Of a stretch of 61,575 bases of DNA, positions 50,987 through 59,387 are shown in pieces. The notes beneath the pieces were generated by a model, which searched no databases, was not told the origin of the DNA, and saw nothing but the letters and a program-made list of their open reading frames with translations. Source of the stretch: Paraburkholderia sp. CNPSo 3274 (lineage in GTDB: Bacteria > Pseudomonadota > Gammaproteobacteria > Burkholderiales > Burkholderiaceae); NCBI RefSeq assembly GCF_024206475.1, contig NZ_JAMBPR010000054.1, positions 1 to 61,575 of the forward strand, written 5' to 3'. Within the stretch, counting starts at the first letter, position 1, and every line of letters starts with the position of its first letter. Made by a program: the position numbers and the translations under genes.

Positions 50987-52123
50987 TTATTTGATTGGGA
51001 GGGCGGAATGAACGGAAGACTGCGTGAAGCGGCTGATAGCAAACGCTTCGACGGGCGTGCTCGTCGCGCCGTCAGTGACGAGTTCGGCGAGGACTTCGCC
51101 CACGCCAGGCGCCAGCAAGAAGCCGCCGCCGGAGAAGCCGAAGGCGTGCAGAAGGCGCGGCGTGGTGTTGCTGAAACCGATGATGGGGTTGCTGTCCGGC
51201 GTTTCGCCTTCCACGCCGCTCCACGTGCGGATGAGCAGCGCGTCGCGCAGGCCGGGTAGCAGCGCGCAGGCGTCGCGCATCACGGCGCGCGTGGTGGCGG
51301 TGGAAGGCTGCGCGTATTCACCGTCTCCGTGCCCGCGCCCGCCGCCGATCACGCAGTTGCCGCGCTCCACCTGGCGCGCGTAGACGCCGCCGCCATACAC
51401 GCCCAGGTTGTGCTGGATAAAGCGCGGCAGCGGCTCGGTCACCCACATGTTCGGATAGATCGGCTTCATCGGCACGGTTTCGCCGAACGCGCCCGCCACC
51501 GTATTGGCCCAGGCGCCAGATGAGTTGATGAGCCAGTCGGCACTGATGCGCTCGTTGGCCGCGCGCATCTGGAAACGCCGGCCGTCGAAGCTCAGGTCGC
51601 TGAGCGCGGTCTGCTCCTGCACGTGCGCCCCCGCGCGCCGCGCCGCCGCTGCGAAGCCGGGCGAGACGAGACGGGGATTCGCCTGGCCGTCGCTCGCGCA
51701 GAGCGCACCGCCAATGGCGGCTTTGCCGAGCCAAGGGTAGCGGCGGCGAAACGCTTCGCCGCTCATGACCAGCGACTCCACGCCGAAATCGCGCGCCATG
51801 GCGGACCATGCGTGGAGCGCCTCGAGATCGCTGTCGCGGCGCGCCAGGCGCAAGTGCCCCGAAACGACAAATTCACCGTCGATGCCGATCAGTTCGGGCA
51901 AGCGGTTCCACACGCGCCGGGCGCGTACCGCAAGCGGCAGTTGCTCGGCGCTGCGGCCGTGGGTGCGCACGCCGCCGTAGTTCACGCCGCTCGCCTGCGC
52001 GCCACAAAAGCGCCGCTCGAACAAGCCGACGCTCACGCCCTTGCCCGCGAGCGCGAGCGCTGCCGATGCGCCGACGAGCCCGCCGCCCGCAATCACAACC
52101 TGGAAGTGGCGCGTGTCACTCAT
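50987..52123 (-). CDS. FAD-dependent oxidoreductase, beta subunit of heterotrimeric dehydrogenase (DadA-like)
   Basis: This 378-residue flavoprotein has the FAD motif 'VVIAGGGLVGASAALALAGK' at its start and the DadA/glycine-oxidase fold. It is the catalytic, amine-oxidising subunit type found in opine oxidase (OoxB/NoxB), hydrogen cyanide synthase (HcnC) and D-hydroxyproline dehydrogenase. It overlaps the alpha-subunit gene by 8 nt. The C-terminal 'FGFSGGGFLLAPGVGEVLAE' loop is intact. No signal peptide; cytoplasmic or membrane-associated. The substrate is not decidable among opines, proline derivatives and glycine-like amines. Confidence 0.87.
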   Translation of the reverse strand: MSDTRHFQVVIAGGGLVGASAALALAGKGVSVGLFERRFCGAQASGVNYGGVRTHGRSAEQLPLAVRARRVWNRLPELIGIDGEFVVSGHLRLARRDSDLEALHAWSAMARDFGVESLVMSGEAFRRRYPWLGKAAIGGALCASDGQANPRLVSPGFAAAARRAGAHVQEQTALSDLSFDGRRFQMRAANERISADWLINSSGAWANTVAGAFGETVPMKPIYPNMWVTEPLPRFIQHNLGVYGGGVYARQVERGNCVIGGGRGHGDGEYAQPSTATTRAVMRDACALLPGLRDALLIRTWSGVEGETPDSNPIIGFSNTTPRLLHAFGFSGGGFLLAPGVGEVLAELVTDGATSTPVEAFAISRFTQSSVHSALPIK

Positions 52124-53552
52124 CGTGGGCTTCCTCTTCGATGACCTCCACGCCGTCGTCGAACAGCATCGGCGAAATCGGGATCGGTTTGATCGGCGCC
52201 TGGCTGCGCAAGCGGCCCACCTCGTGTAGTGGCTTGCCTGTCTCCGTGCTCAGCAGCGCCATCGCGGATTCGCCGCACATGCGCCCCTGGCAGCGCCCCA
52301 TGCCGATGCGCGTGAGCGCCTTCAGGCGGTTGACTTCAGTGGCGAGACCGTCGCGTATGCAGCTACGCAGCGTGCCTGCATCGACTTCCTCGCAGCGGCA
52401 GATGGTCAGGTCGTCGGGCCAGCTGGCGGCGCAGTTGGCAGGCGGTGCGAACGCCTGCTCGATGCCCACGCGAAAGCGCGTAATGCGCTCGAGGCGCTTC
52501 TCGATCGTTGCCGCATCAGGCAAAGCGGCATCGTGCGGTGGCGCTTCCATGCCCATGTCTTCGAGCATCGCGAGTGCTGCGCGGCGGCCCGCGAGTTCGG
52601 CGGCATCGGCGCCTGCAATACCCGCGCCATCGCCGGCGAGATAGACGCCGGGCACGGAGCTGCGGCCTGCCGCATCGCGTTCGGGCAGCCAACAGCAGTT
52701 GAGGGCGTCGAAGGCGAAGCGGCAGCCCGCGAGATCGGCGAGCTGGGTTTCGGGCCGCAAGCCGTAGCCGAAGCCGACCGCATCGCAGGCAATGGCGTGC
52801 TCCTTGCCGTCGGCCGCGCGCCAGCGGACGTATTGCACCGCCTCGTCGCCTTCGAGGGCCGCGAGCGAAACGCCACGCTCCATGCGCACACCATGCGCCT
52901 TGAGCCACGCAACGTAATAAACGCCCTTGGCGAAGGTGCCCGGCTGGTTGAGCAGCCTCGGCACGGCGGCGGCCTGGCGCGCGAACGGGCTCGTGTCGAG
53001 CACGGCGGTCACTTGCGCGCCCGCTTTCGCATATTGATAAGCGACGAGGTAGAGCAGCGGCCCGGTGCCGGCGAACACGGTGCGCTGGCCAATTGTGCAG
53101 CCCTGCGCCTTCAGCGCGACCTGCGCGCCGCCGAGCGTATACACGCCTGGCAGCGTCCAGCCAGGCAGCGGCACGATACGGTCGGTCGCGCCGCTCGCGA
53201 TGATCAGATGCGACCACGGCACGCTCGCTTCGCGGCCCTCGCGCAGGGTGTCGAGCCGGCCTGGCTCGCACGACCAGGCCAGCGTGTCGGGCCGATAGTC
53301 GATCTTCGGGAGCAGATCGGCCATGGCGCGATGGACTGCATCGGCTTTCTTCGCCTCGAAGCCGTAGAGCGCGGCTTTCGTGCGCGAGAAGCCCGCACCG
53401 GCAGCGGGCTGGCGATAGATCTGGCCGCCCCAGCGCGCGTTTTCGTCGATCACGGTGGGGCGCAGTCCCGCGGCCACGAGCGTTTGCGCGGCGCGAATGC
53501 CGGCCGGTCCCGCGCCGACGATGACGATGCGATCAGGCTTGGCGGTGCTCAT
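52116..53552 (-). CDS. NAD(P)/FAD-dependent oxidoreductase, alpha subunit with [2Fe-2S] BFD-like domain
   Basis: This 478-residue subunit carries two Rossmann dinucleotide-binding motifs ('RIVIVGAGPAGIRAAQTLVA' and 'GQRTVFAGTGPLLYLVAYQY') and a C-terminal bacterioferritin-associated-ferredoxin-like domain with four cysteines (CRC in 'LTICRCEEVDAG', then 'GRCQGRMCG'). That is the architecture of OoxA/HcnB-type alpha subunits, which pass electrons from the beta-subunit flavin. Its start overlaps the gamma-subunit stop (ATGA) and its end overlaps the beta subunit by 8 nt, supporting one complex. Confidence 0.89.
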   Translation of the reverse strand: MSTAKPDRIVIVGAGPAGIRAAQTLVAAGLRPTVIDENARWGGQIYRQPAAGAGFSRTKAALYGFEAKKADAVHRAMADLLPKIDYRPDTLAWSCEPGRLDTLREGREASVPWSHLIIASGATDRIVPLPGWTLPGVYTLGGAQVALKAQGCTIGQRTVFAGTGPLLYLVAYQYAKAGAQVTAVLDTSPFARQAAAVPRLLNQPGTFAKGVYYVAWLKAHGVRMERGVSLAALEGDEAVQYVRWRAADGKEHAIACDAVGFGYGLRPETQLADLAGCRFAFDALNCCWLPERDAAGRSSVPGVYLAGDGAGIAGADAAELAGRRAALAMLEDMGMEAPPHDAALPDAATIEKRLERITRFRVGIEQAFAPPANCAASWPDDLTICRCEEVDAGTLRSCIRDGLATEVNRLKALTRIGMGRCQGRMCGESAMALLSTETGKPLHEVGRLRSQAPIKPIPISPMLFDDGVEVIEEEAHDE

Positions 53553-53887
53553 TGCGCACCTCCATTGTTAGATTCGGTATCCGAACCGGTTCGCGTCAAC
53601 ACACGCATGCCTTCGCGCAGCGGCGTGGAGCAGGCGCGCAGGCGCGTGCCGTCTTCGCTGCGCACCCAGCAGTCCTGGCAAGCGCCGATCAGGCAGAAGC
53701 CCGCGCGGGGTTCTGTGCTGAACTCGCTGCGGCGCACGTGCCGCTGCTGCATGAGGATCGCGGTCAGCAGCGTATCGCCCGCGAGCGCCTTGAGTTCGAC
53801 GCCGTCTAAAACGAAGGAAACACTCGCGCGCGCGGTCTCGGCAACGCGGACGAACTGGGCAAGGGGAAGCGGCGTGACGGTGCTCAT
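53549..53887 (-). CDS. (2Fe-2S)-binding small (gamma) subunit
   Basis: This 112-residue ferredoxin-like protein has four cysteines in 'FCLIGACQDCW' and 'RLRACSTPLR', matching the 2Fe-2S domain of HcnA/gamma subunits. It likely relays electrons between the alpha and beta flavins or to the respiratory chain. It is first of the three dehydrogenase genes and follows the second permease by 47 nt; its stop overlaps the alpha gene. Confidence 0.88.
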   Translation of the reverse strand: MSTVTPLPLAQFVRVAETARASVSFVLDGVELKALAGDTLLTAILMQQRHVRRSEFSTEPRAGFCLIGACQDCWVRSEDGTRLRACSTPLREGMRVLTRTGSDTESNNGGAQ

Positions 53888-53934
53888 GGGTGGTCGGTGG
53901 CGCGGCAGCAGGGATCGAAAGAGGCGGGTGGCGT

Positions 53935-54729
53935 TCAGTGCTGCCCGATCAGAATGCGGTTGAGCCCGTACACGCGGTCGAGCAGGAACATCGCGCCAGC
54001 CGTGATGAAAATGACGAGCGCGGAAACGGAAGCCATCATCGGGTCGATCGACTCGGTCGCGTACATGTACATGCGCACAGGCAGTGTGACGGTTTGCGGC
54101 GAAGTCACGAAGATCGACATCGTCAGTTCATCGAAGCTGTTGATGAACGCGAGCAGCCAGCCGCCCGTGATGCCGGGCAGGATCACCGGCAGCGTGACGC
54201 GGCGGAAGGTGGCCCACGCGTTCGCGCCGAGCGACGCGGCCGCATGCTCGATGCTGCGGTCGAGGCCGCTGACCGAGGCGAGCACGAGCCGCATGACGAA
54301 CGGCGTGATGATGATCATGTGCGCGAGGATCAGCCACACGAACGAGCCGGTCGCGCCGATCAGCGCGAAGAAGCGCAGCAGCGCGATGCCCAGCACGAGC
54401 CCCGGAATCACGAGCGGCGAAAGCAGCAGCGCGTTGAGGAAGCCGCGGCCCGGAAAGCGCGCACGGCCGATCGCCAGGCCCGCGGGCAACGCGATGACGA
54501 GCGAGAGCGTGGCCGAGGCGAACGCGAGTTTGAGGCTGTTGAAGAACGCGGTGATGAAGTCGGGGTAGTCGAGAATCGCACGGAACCAGCGCAGCGAGAG
54601 GCCGTGCGTGGGGAGCGTCAAGGTTTCGTCGGGCGTGAAGGCCACGAGAATGACGATGACGAGCGGCGCCAGCACGAAAAGGACGACGAAACTATGGAAT
54701 GTGAGGGCGAGCGGTCCGTTTTTGCGCAT
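53935..54729 (-). CDS. ABC transporter permease (PotC-like)
   Basis: This 264-residue inner-membrane protein has six helices and the EAA-type loop 'HAAASLGANAWATFRRVTLP'. The segment 'LSLRWFRAILDYPDFITAFF' is typical of PotC-class permeases. It forms the channel with the PotB-like permease encoded just upstream (12-nt gap) and lies directly before the dehydrogenase genes, linking import with oxidation of the same compound. Confidence 0.91.
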   Translation of the reverse strand: MRKNGPLALTFHSFVVLFVLAPLVIVILVAFTPDETLTLPTHGLSLRWFRAILDYPDFITAFFNSLKLAFASATLSLVIALPAGLAIGRARFPGRGFLNALLLSPLVIPGLVLGIALLRFFALIGATGSFVWLILAHMIIITPFVMRLVLASVSGLDRSIEHAAASLGANAWATFRRVTLPVILPGITGGWLLAFINSFDELTMSIFVTSPQTVTLPVRMYMYATESIDPMMASVSALVIFITAGAMFLLDRVYGLNRILIGQH

Positions 54730-54741
54730 GATGTTTTGTCC

Positions 54742-55647
54742 TTAGCCCATGCTGCGCGCGTAGCGCCGTTCGAGCACGCGGTAGTAGGTAAGCATCACCA
54801 CGAGATTGGCGACGAGCAGCAGCACGGCGATGGTCGCGCCGAGCGGCCAGTTCATCGAGCTGAGGAACTGGTCGTACACGGCGGTGGCCGCCACCTTCAG
54901 GCGCCTGCCGCCCAGCAGGCCCGGAATCGCAAAGGCGCTCGCCGAAAGGCCGAACACCATGAGGCTGCCCGAGAGAATGCCCGGCATGAGTTGCGGCAGC
55001 ACGATACGGCGCATGGTGGTGAACGGTGAGGCCATCAGCGACAGCGCCGCGTTTTCGGTTTGCGGATCGAGCCTTTGCAGCGCGGTCCACACCGGAATCA
55101 CCATGAACGGCAGCATCACATGCACGAGCGCAATGACGATGGCGAAGGTCGTGTATTCGAGCTTGAAGGGCCCCGCGCCGAACAGGCCGAAGAACTGGTT
55201 CACGAGACCGTTCATGTTGAGCAGCATGCTCCAGCCGAACGCGCGCACCACCACGGAAACCAGCAGCGGCGCGAGGATCACGAGCAGGAAGAGCGAGCGC
55301 CACGGGTCGCGCATGCGCGAGAGGATGTACGCCTCGGGAGTACCGATCACGACGCACAGCAGCGTGGTGAGCGCGGCGATGCCGAAGGTGCGCAGGAAGA
55401 TCGTGTGAAAGTACGACGAACCCAGCACTTCTACGTAGTTATGCAGATCGAATGCGACGATGGGGCCGCTCATCGGATCGAAGCGGTAAAACGTGAGCGC
55501 GAAGGTCATGGCGAGCGGCACGAGCACGAGCGCGGCGAACAGCAGCAGTGCAGGCGCGCTCATGAGCCAGAGCGGCATATAAGCCTGCCAGCCGGCGCGC
55601 ACCGTGGCGCGCGGGGCAGGCTGCGAAGCGCGGAGCGTGCTAGACAC
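54742..55647 (-). CDS. ABC transporter permease (PotB-like)
   Basis: This 301-residue permease has six helices and the loop 'NAALSLMASPFTTMRRIVLP'. The start is taken as GTG 55647, with GGAGGG six nt upstream, which makes it overlap the ATPase stop by 8 nt; a longer in-frame reading would add an unconserved Thr/Ala/Ser-rich extension. First permease of the operon, translationally coupled to the ATPase. Confidence 0.89.
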   Translation of the reverse strand: MSSTLRASQPAPRATVRAGWQAYMPLWLMSAPALLLFAALVLVPLAMTFALTFYRFDPMSGPIVAFDLHNYVEVLGSSYFHTIFLRTFGIAALTTLLCVVIGTPEAYILSRMRDPWRSLFLLVILAPLLVSVVVRAFGWSMLLNMNGLVNQFFGLFGAGPFKLEYTTFAIVIALVHVMLPFMVIPVWTALQRLDPQTENAALSLMASPFTTMRRIVLPQLMPGILSGSLMVFGLSASAFAIPGLLGGRRLKVAATAVYDQFLSSMNWPLGATIAVLLLVANLVVMLTYYRVLERRYARSMG

Positions 55648-56731
55648 GGGCGCCCTCCTGGTGGACGAAGCGGATTGCGTCGCTGTGCCAGTCAATGCCC
55701 ACCTGGTCGCCTTCGGCAAGCGGCTCCTTGCCCTCGTTCTGGCAGCACACGAGCATTTCGCCCGCGCGGCTGTCGAGCCGATAGAGCCACTGGCTACCGA
55801 GGAAGAAGCGGCTCGTCACACGCCCTGCGAGACGGCCCGAGCCGCTCGCGCACAGCTTGAGCTTTTCGGGGCGGATGCACAGCGTGATCGCGTCGCCTAC
55901 ACCCACCGCGCGGGCGCGCTCGGGAAGTTGCGCCGTCGAGCCCGTTTCCGCGAGATCGTTGCCGAGGTCCACGTGGATCGTGTCGCCCTCGCGCGCGACG
56001 ATGCGGCCCGCGAGCATGTTGGCCTTGCCGATGAACTGCGAGACGAAGTTGTTCTCGGGCCGCTCATACGCGCGATAAGGCGTGTCGACCTGAGTGATGC
56101 GGCCGCTTTCCATCACCACCACGCGGTCGCTGATCGAGAGCGCTTCCGACTGGTCGTGCGTGACCATCAGCGTGGTCGTGCCGATCTTGCGCTGAATGGC
56201 GCGCAGCTCGAACTGCATGTCTTCGCGCAGCTTCGCGTCGAGATTGGACATCGGCTCGTCGAGCAGCAGCACGGGCGGCGCGATCACAATGGCGCGCGCG
56301 ATCGCCACGCGCTGGCGCTGGCCGCCCGATAGCTCGCGCGGAAAGCGCTGCGCGTAGGCGTCGAGGCGCACGAGCGCGAGCGCTTCGCGAATGCGATCCC
56401 GGCGCTCGGCTTTGTCCACGCCGCGCATTTCGAGGCCGAAGCTCACGTTCTGCTCCACGCTCATGTGCGGAAAGAGCGCATAGCTTTGGAACACGATGCC
56501 GAGGCCGCGCTTGTTCGGCGGCATGTGCGTGATGTCGCGCCCGTCGAGCGTGATGCGCCCGCGCGTGGTTTCGACGAAGCCGGCGATCATCTGCAGCGTC
56601 GTGGTTTTCCCGCAGCCCGAGGGGCCGAGCAGCGAGACGAACTCGCCTTTTTCCACCGACAGATTGACGCCGGCGACCGCCTGCAGGTCGCCAAACGATT
56701 TCGATACATCGGTCAGGGTGAGGAACGACAT
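55640..56731 (-). CDS. ABC transporter ATP-binding protein (PotA-like)
   Basis: This 363-residue ATPase has Walker A 'GPSGCGKTTTLQMIAG', 'VFQSYALFPHMSVEQNVSFG', signature 'LSGGQRQRVAIARAI', Walker B 'VLLLDEPMSNLDAKLR', the switch histidine in 'MVTHDQSEALSISD' and a C-terminal TOBE domain, as in PotA. It is the first gene of the operon; the 322-nt divergent region before it carries two IclR-type sites. Substrate specificity follows from the other subunits. Confidence 0.92.
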   Translation of the reverse strand: MSFLTLTDVSKSFGDLQAVAGVNLSVEKGEFVSLLGPSGCGKTTTLQMIAGFVETTRGRITLDGRDITHMPPNKRGLGIVFQSYALFPHMSVEQNVSFGLEMRGVDKAERRDRIREALALVRLDAYAQRFPRELSGGQRQRVAIARAIVIAPPVLLLDEPMSNLDAKLREDMQFELRAIQRKIGTTTLMVTHDQSEALSISDRVVVMESGRITQVDTPYRAYERPENNFVSQFIGKANMLAGRIVAREGDTIHVDLGNDLAETGSTAQLPERARAVGVGDAITLCIRPEKLKLCASGSGRLAGRVTSRFFLGSQWLYRLDSRAGEMLVCCQNEGKEPLAEGDQVGIDWHSDAIRFVHQEGARV

Positions 56732-57053
56732 GAGGTGGCCTTCCAGTGCTTGGGTTGCGCCGGCACCCGCTGAGCGAATTGCGGTGCAGGGCGTTGAGCC
56801 GACTGTAGCTAGCCAAATTTTGGACCGTCAATTTAAAATTCCATCGAGCGATAAAAATCTGATCTATATTCCATTTGATGGAATATATGAGCGCATGGGC
56901 TTATTGATCATTTCGCCGGGTGAACTTCGGGAAATCCCGGAATAAACCTGCCACAAGCAAGGCGACGTGTGGCGGTCCAACCATTCGGGCAGCATGGCAA
57001 TTCGTATGAGCTTTTGTCAGATATTCCGCTGAATGGAATAAATCGAGGTCGAT
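56732..57053. promoter_or_regulatory. Divergent promoter region with two IclR-type operators
   Basis: Site 1, at 56865-56887, is a perfect inverted repeat TATATTCCAT-TTG-ATGGAATATA. Site 2, TATTCC-GCTGAAT-GGAATA at 57022-57040, keeps the same TATTCC-N7-GGAATA frame and lies 13 nt before the regulator start. A lone TTCCAT half-site is near 56839. The region is AT-rich compared with its surroundings. The two sites would let the IclR protein control both itself and the transporter/dehydrogenase operon. Confidence 0.8.
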
Positions 57054-57917
57054 ATGACGGTAGGGGAAGAGAAAAGTGGAACGGCGGCCGACGACGCACG
57101 CGGTGCGGGCGTGTTGCAGCGCGCATTCGCGGTGATCCGCGCACTGGGGGCCAGTCAGGCGGAAGGCAGCCGCGTGACCGCGCTCGCCAAGGCCGTGGGC
57201 CTGACCCAGGCCACCGTGCATCGGCTGCTGCAGGGGCTGATCGCCGAAGGCGTGGTCGAGCAGGACGAAGGCACCAGACGCTATCGGCTGAGCGTGGATT
57301 TTTTTGCGCTCGCGGCGCAGGCGGGCAATCCCAGCGGCATGCGCACGCTATGCCGGCCCGCGTTGCTGCGCCTGTGCGCAAGCCTTGGTGACACCATTTT
57401 CTTGCTCGTAAAGAGCAGTTTCGACGCGGTTTGCCTCGACATGTGCGAAGGTCCGTTTCCGATCCGCTCGTTCACGGGCGATATCGGCGGGCGCGTAGCG
57501 CTGGGCGTGGGCCAGGGTAGTCTTGCCATTCTCGCGTTCCAGCCCGAGGCCGAGCGAGAAGAAATTATTCGTTTCAACGTGCCGCGTTTGCGCAGCTACG
57601 GCGTACTGGACGAGGTGTATTTGCGCACGGAGATCGAGCGCGTGCGCAAGCTCGGCTACGCGGGGCGCAACACCGGCGTGCTGGAGGGCATGGCGGGCGT
57701 GGCCGTGCCGATTCTGGACCAGACCGGTTGCGCCGTGGGGGCGCTGAGCGTGGGTACGCTGGCTGCGCGTCTCACGGAAGACCGGTTGCCCACGATCGTC
57801 GAACTGCTCAAGCGGCAGGCCGAGATCATCGGGCCGCAAACGAACCCGTTCGATGTGGCGGTGCGCCGCCCCATGCATGGGCTCACGCGAGCGATGACGA
57901 CTCAACCATTGGCTTGA
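57054..57917 (+). CDS. IclR-family transcriptional regulator
   Basis: This 287-residue regulator has an N-terminal winged helix ('RVTALAKAVGLTQATVHRLL', 'QGLIAEGVVEQDEGTRRYRL') and the IclR effector-binding GAF-like domain ('TIFLLVKSSFDAVCLDMCEG', 'LGYAGRNTGVLEGMAGVAVP'). It is divergent from the transporter/dehydrogenase operon and probably senses that compound. The start at ATG 57054 has a nearby GAGG. A self-binding site just upstream suggests autoregulation. Confidence 0.92.
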   Translation: MTVGEEKSGTAADDARGAGVLQRAFAVIRALGASQAEGSRVTALAKAVGLTQATVHRLLQGLIAEGVVEQDEGTRRYRLSVDFFALAAQAGNPSGMRTLCRPALLRLCASLGDTIFLLVKSSFDAVCLDMCEGPFPIRSFTGDIGGRVALGVGQGSLAILAFQPEAEREEIIRFNVPRLRSYGVLDEVYLRTEIERVRKLGYAGRNTGVLEGMAGVAVPILDQTGCAVGALSVGTLAARLTEDRLPTIVELLKRQAEIIGPQTNPFDVAVRRPMHGLTRAMTTQPLA

Positions 57918-58343
57918 ATGATGATGGGGGGGGCAGGTTAAATGGATTCCTAACTAATTCCTTGATCGCGAATCGTTCTCGTTAGGTGATCGGTGTGCAA
58001 ACGTTTAGCAGGTTCGTGTAATGCTGCAATGCGAAATCGAGCAGTATGATCGGACCAAAATCGACTAGGGGATAACCTATCCGCATGCGTCTGGGTTTTG
58101 GCGTAAACGGGCAGGTGGCTATTCGTAGACTGAAGCCGATGTGCGAGTGGCAGGTCGCCGCCATGGGGGTTTGCAATCCATCGCAAGAGCCGTGAGGGAC
58201 AAAACCACCCGCCGCGTGAACTGTCACATTGAGTACATGCCGTTGCCACGTCGACGAGAAGTCATAGAGGAGCGTGGGTGCTGGGGGAGGTGGAGCGCAT
58301 GTGTGATCCCGCGGCGCTTGCAGTCAGAATATACCGGTGATCG
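57918..58343. other. Intergenic region
   Basis: This 426-nt stretch between IclR and the FemAB-like gene has no gene I can support. It contains a G-run just after the IclR stop, short dyads such as CCTAAC...GTTAGG around 57948-57985, and a TATA-like string ATATACC near 58328 close to the next start. None is decisive. Confidence 0.35.
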
Positions 58344-59345
58344 ATGACGACCATAAACGACCGGACGTTGCCCGTTCCCGAGGCACCGGCTGCCAGTGTT
58401 GCGCCGGTGCCGGTACGCGCGGCGCCTTCGATTTTTCACGAGCGCTGGTGGCTCGACATCGCCACGCAAGGCGACTGGAAGCTTGCGGTGGTGAAGCAGA
58501 ACGACGAGGTCATCGGCGAGATGCCGTACGCGATGCAGCGCACGCGACTGTGGCGGGTTTCGCACCTGCCGCCGCTCACGCGCACGCTCGGACCGGTCAT
58601 CAAATCCGTGACGGGCAGCGAGGCCCGCCAATTGCATCATGAACTCGACGTCACCGGGAAGCTGATCGAACAGTTGCCCGACTGCGACAGCTTTTTCCAG
58701 GTGCTCGACCCGCGCATCGACGATGCCCTTGCGTTCGCATTGCATGGCTTTACCGTGTCGGCACGCTATACCTTCCGCATCGACCGGCAGACCACGGCCG
58801 ACGAAGCGTGGACGCGCCTGAACAGCAAGACGCGCAACGTGATCCGCAGCGCCTCCCGTGAATTGACCATCGTGCCGGAGCTCACGCCCGACGAGTTCAT
58901 CGCGTTCTATGACACGAATCTCGCGGCACGTTCGCGTACCAACGCTTACGGGGACGCGGTCATGCGCGACCTCGTCAGTGCGTTCGTCGAGCGAAAGGCC
59001 GGGATGCTGCTCGGCGCCTATGGGCAAGGTGGGAAGCTCGTGGCGGCGGTCGGCCTCGTTTGGGACCATCAGGCAATGTATTACCTGCTTTCGTCGCGGG
59101 CGCAGGACGCGCACAGCGGCTCGATCAGCCTGCTGCTATGGACAGGCATTGGGCGCGCGCTCGAGCGCAAGCTCACCTTCGATTTCGACGGCTTTTCGAG
59201 CCCGTCGACATTCAGCTTCCTCAACGGATTCGGCGCGACGCTCACGCAGCGGCTGGGCGTCGAGCGACACCGCACGGTTTATTTGCTGATGCGTACGCTC
59301 AAGCGGAAATTCGCGCCCGGACGCGTTTTCGCACCGAATCTCTGA
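58344..59345 (+). CDS. FemAB/GNAT-like acyltransferase
   Basis: This 333-residue protein has the FemAB-like fold of two GNAT domains. The N-terminal half opens with 'FHERWWLDIATQGDWKLAVV' and 'LPPLTRTLGPVI'; the C-terminal half has 'MLLGAYGQGGKLVAAVGLVW' and 'HSGSISLLLWTGIGRALERK', typical of the BioF2-like acetyltransferase group often found in polysaccharide loci. It may acylate a sugar or lipid precursor; no specific acceptor can be named. No signal peptide. It converges on a glycosyltransferase gene 42 nt away. Confidence 0.8.
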   Translation: MTTINDRTLPVPEAPAASVAPVPVRAAPSIFHERWWLDIATQGDWKLAVVKQNDEVIGEMPYAMQRTRLWRVSHLPPLTRTLGPVIKSVTGSEARQLHHELDVTGKLIEQLPDCDSFFQVLDPRIDDALAFALHGFTVSARYTFRIDRQTTADEAWTRLNSKTRNVIRSASRELTIVPELTPDEFIAFYDTNLAARSRTNAYGDAVMRDLVSAFVERKAGMLLGAYGQGGKLVAAVGLVWDHQAMYYLLSSRAQDAHSGSISLLLWTGIGRALERKLTFDFDGFSSPSTFSFLNGFGATLTQRLGVERHRTVYLLMRTLKRKFAPGRVFAPNL

Positions 59346-59387
59346 GCGCAGACGTACGAGGCGTCGGGTAGCGATCGATATCGAGCG

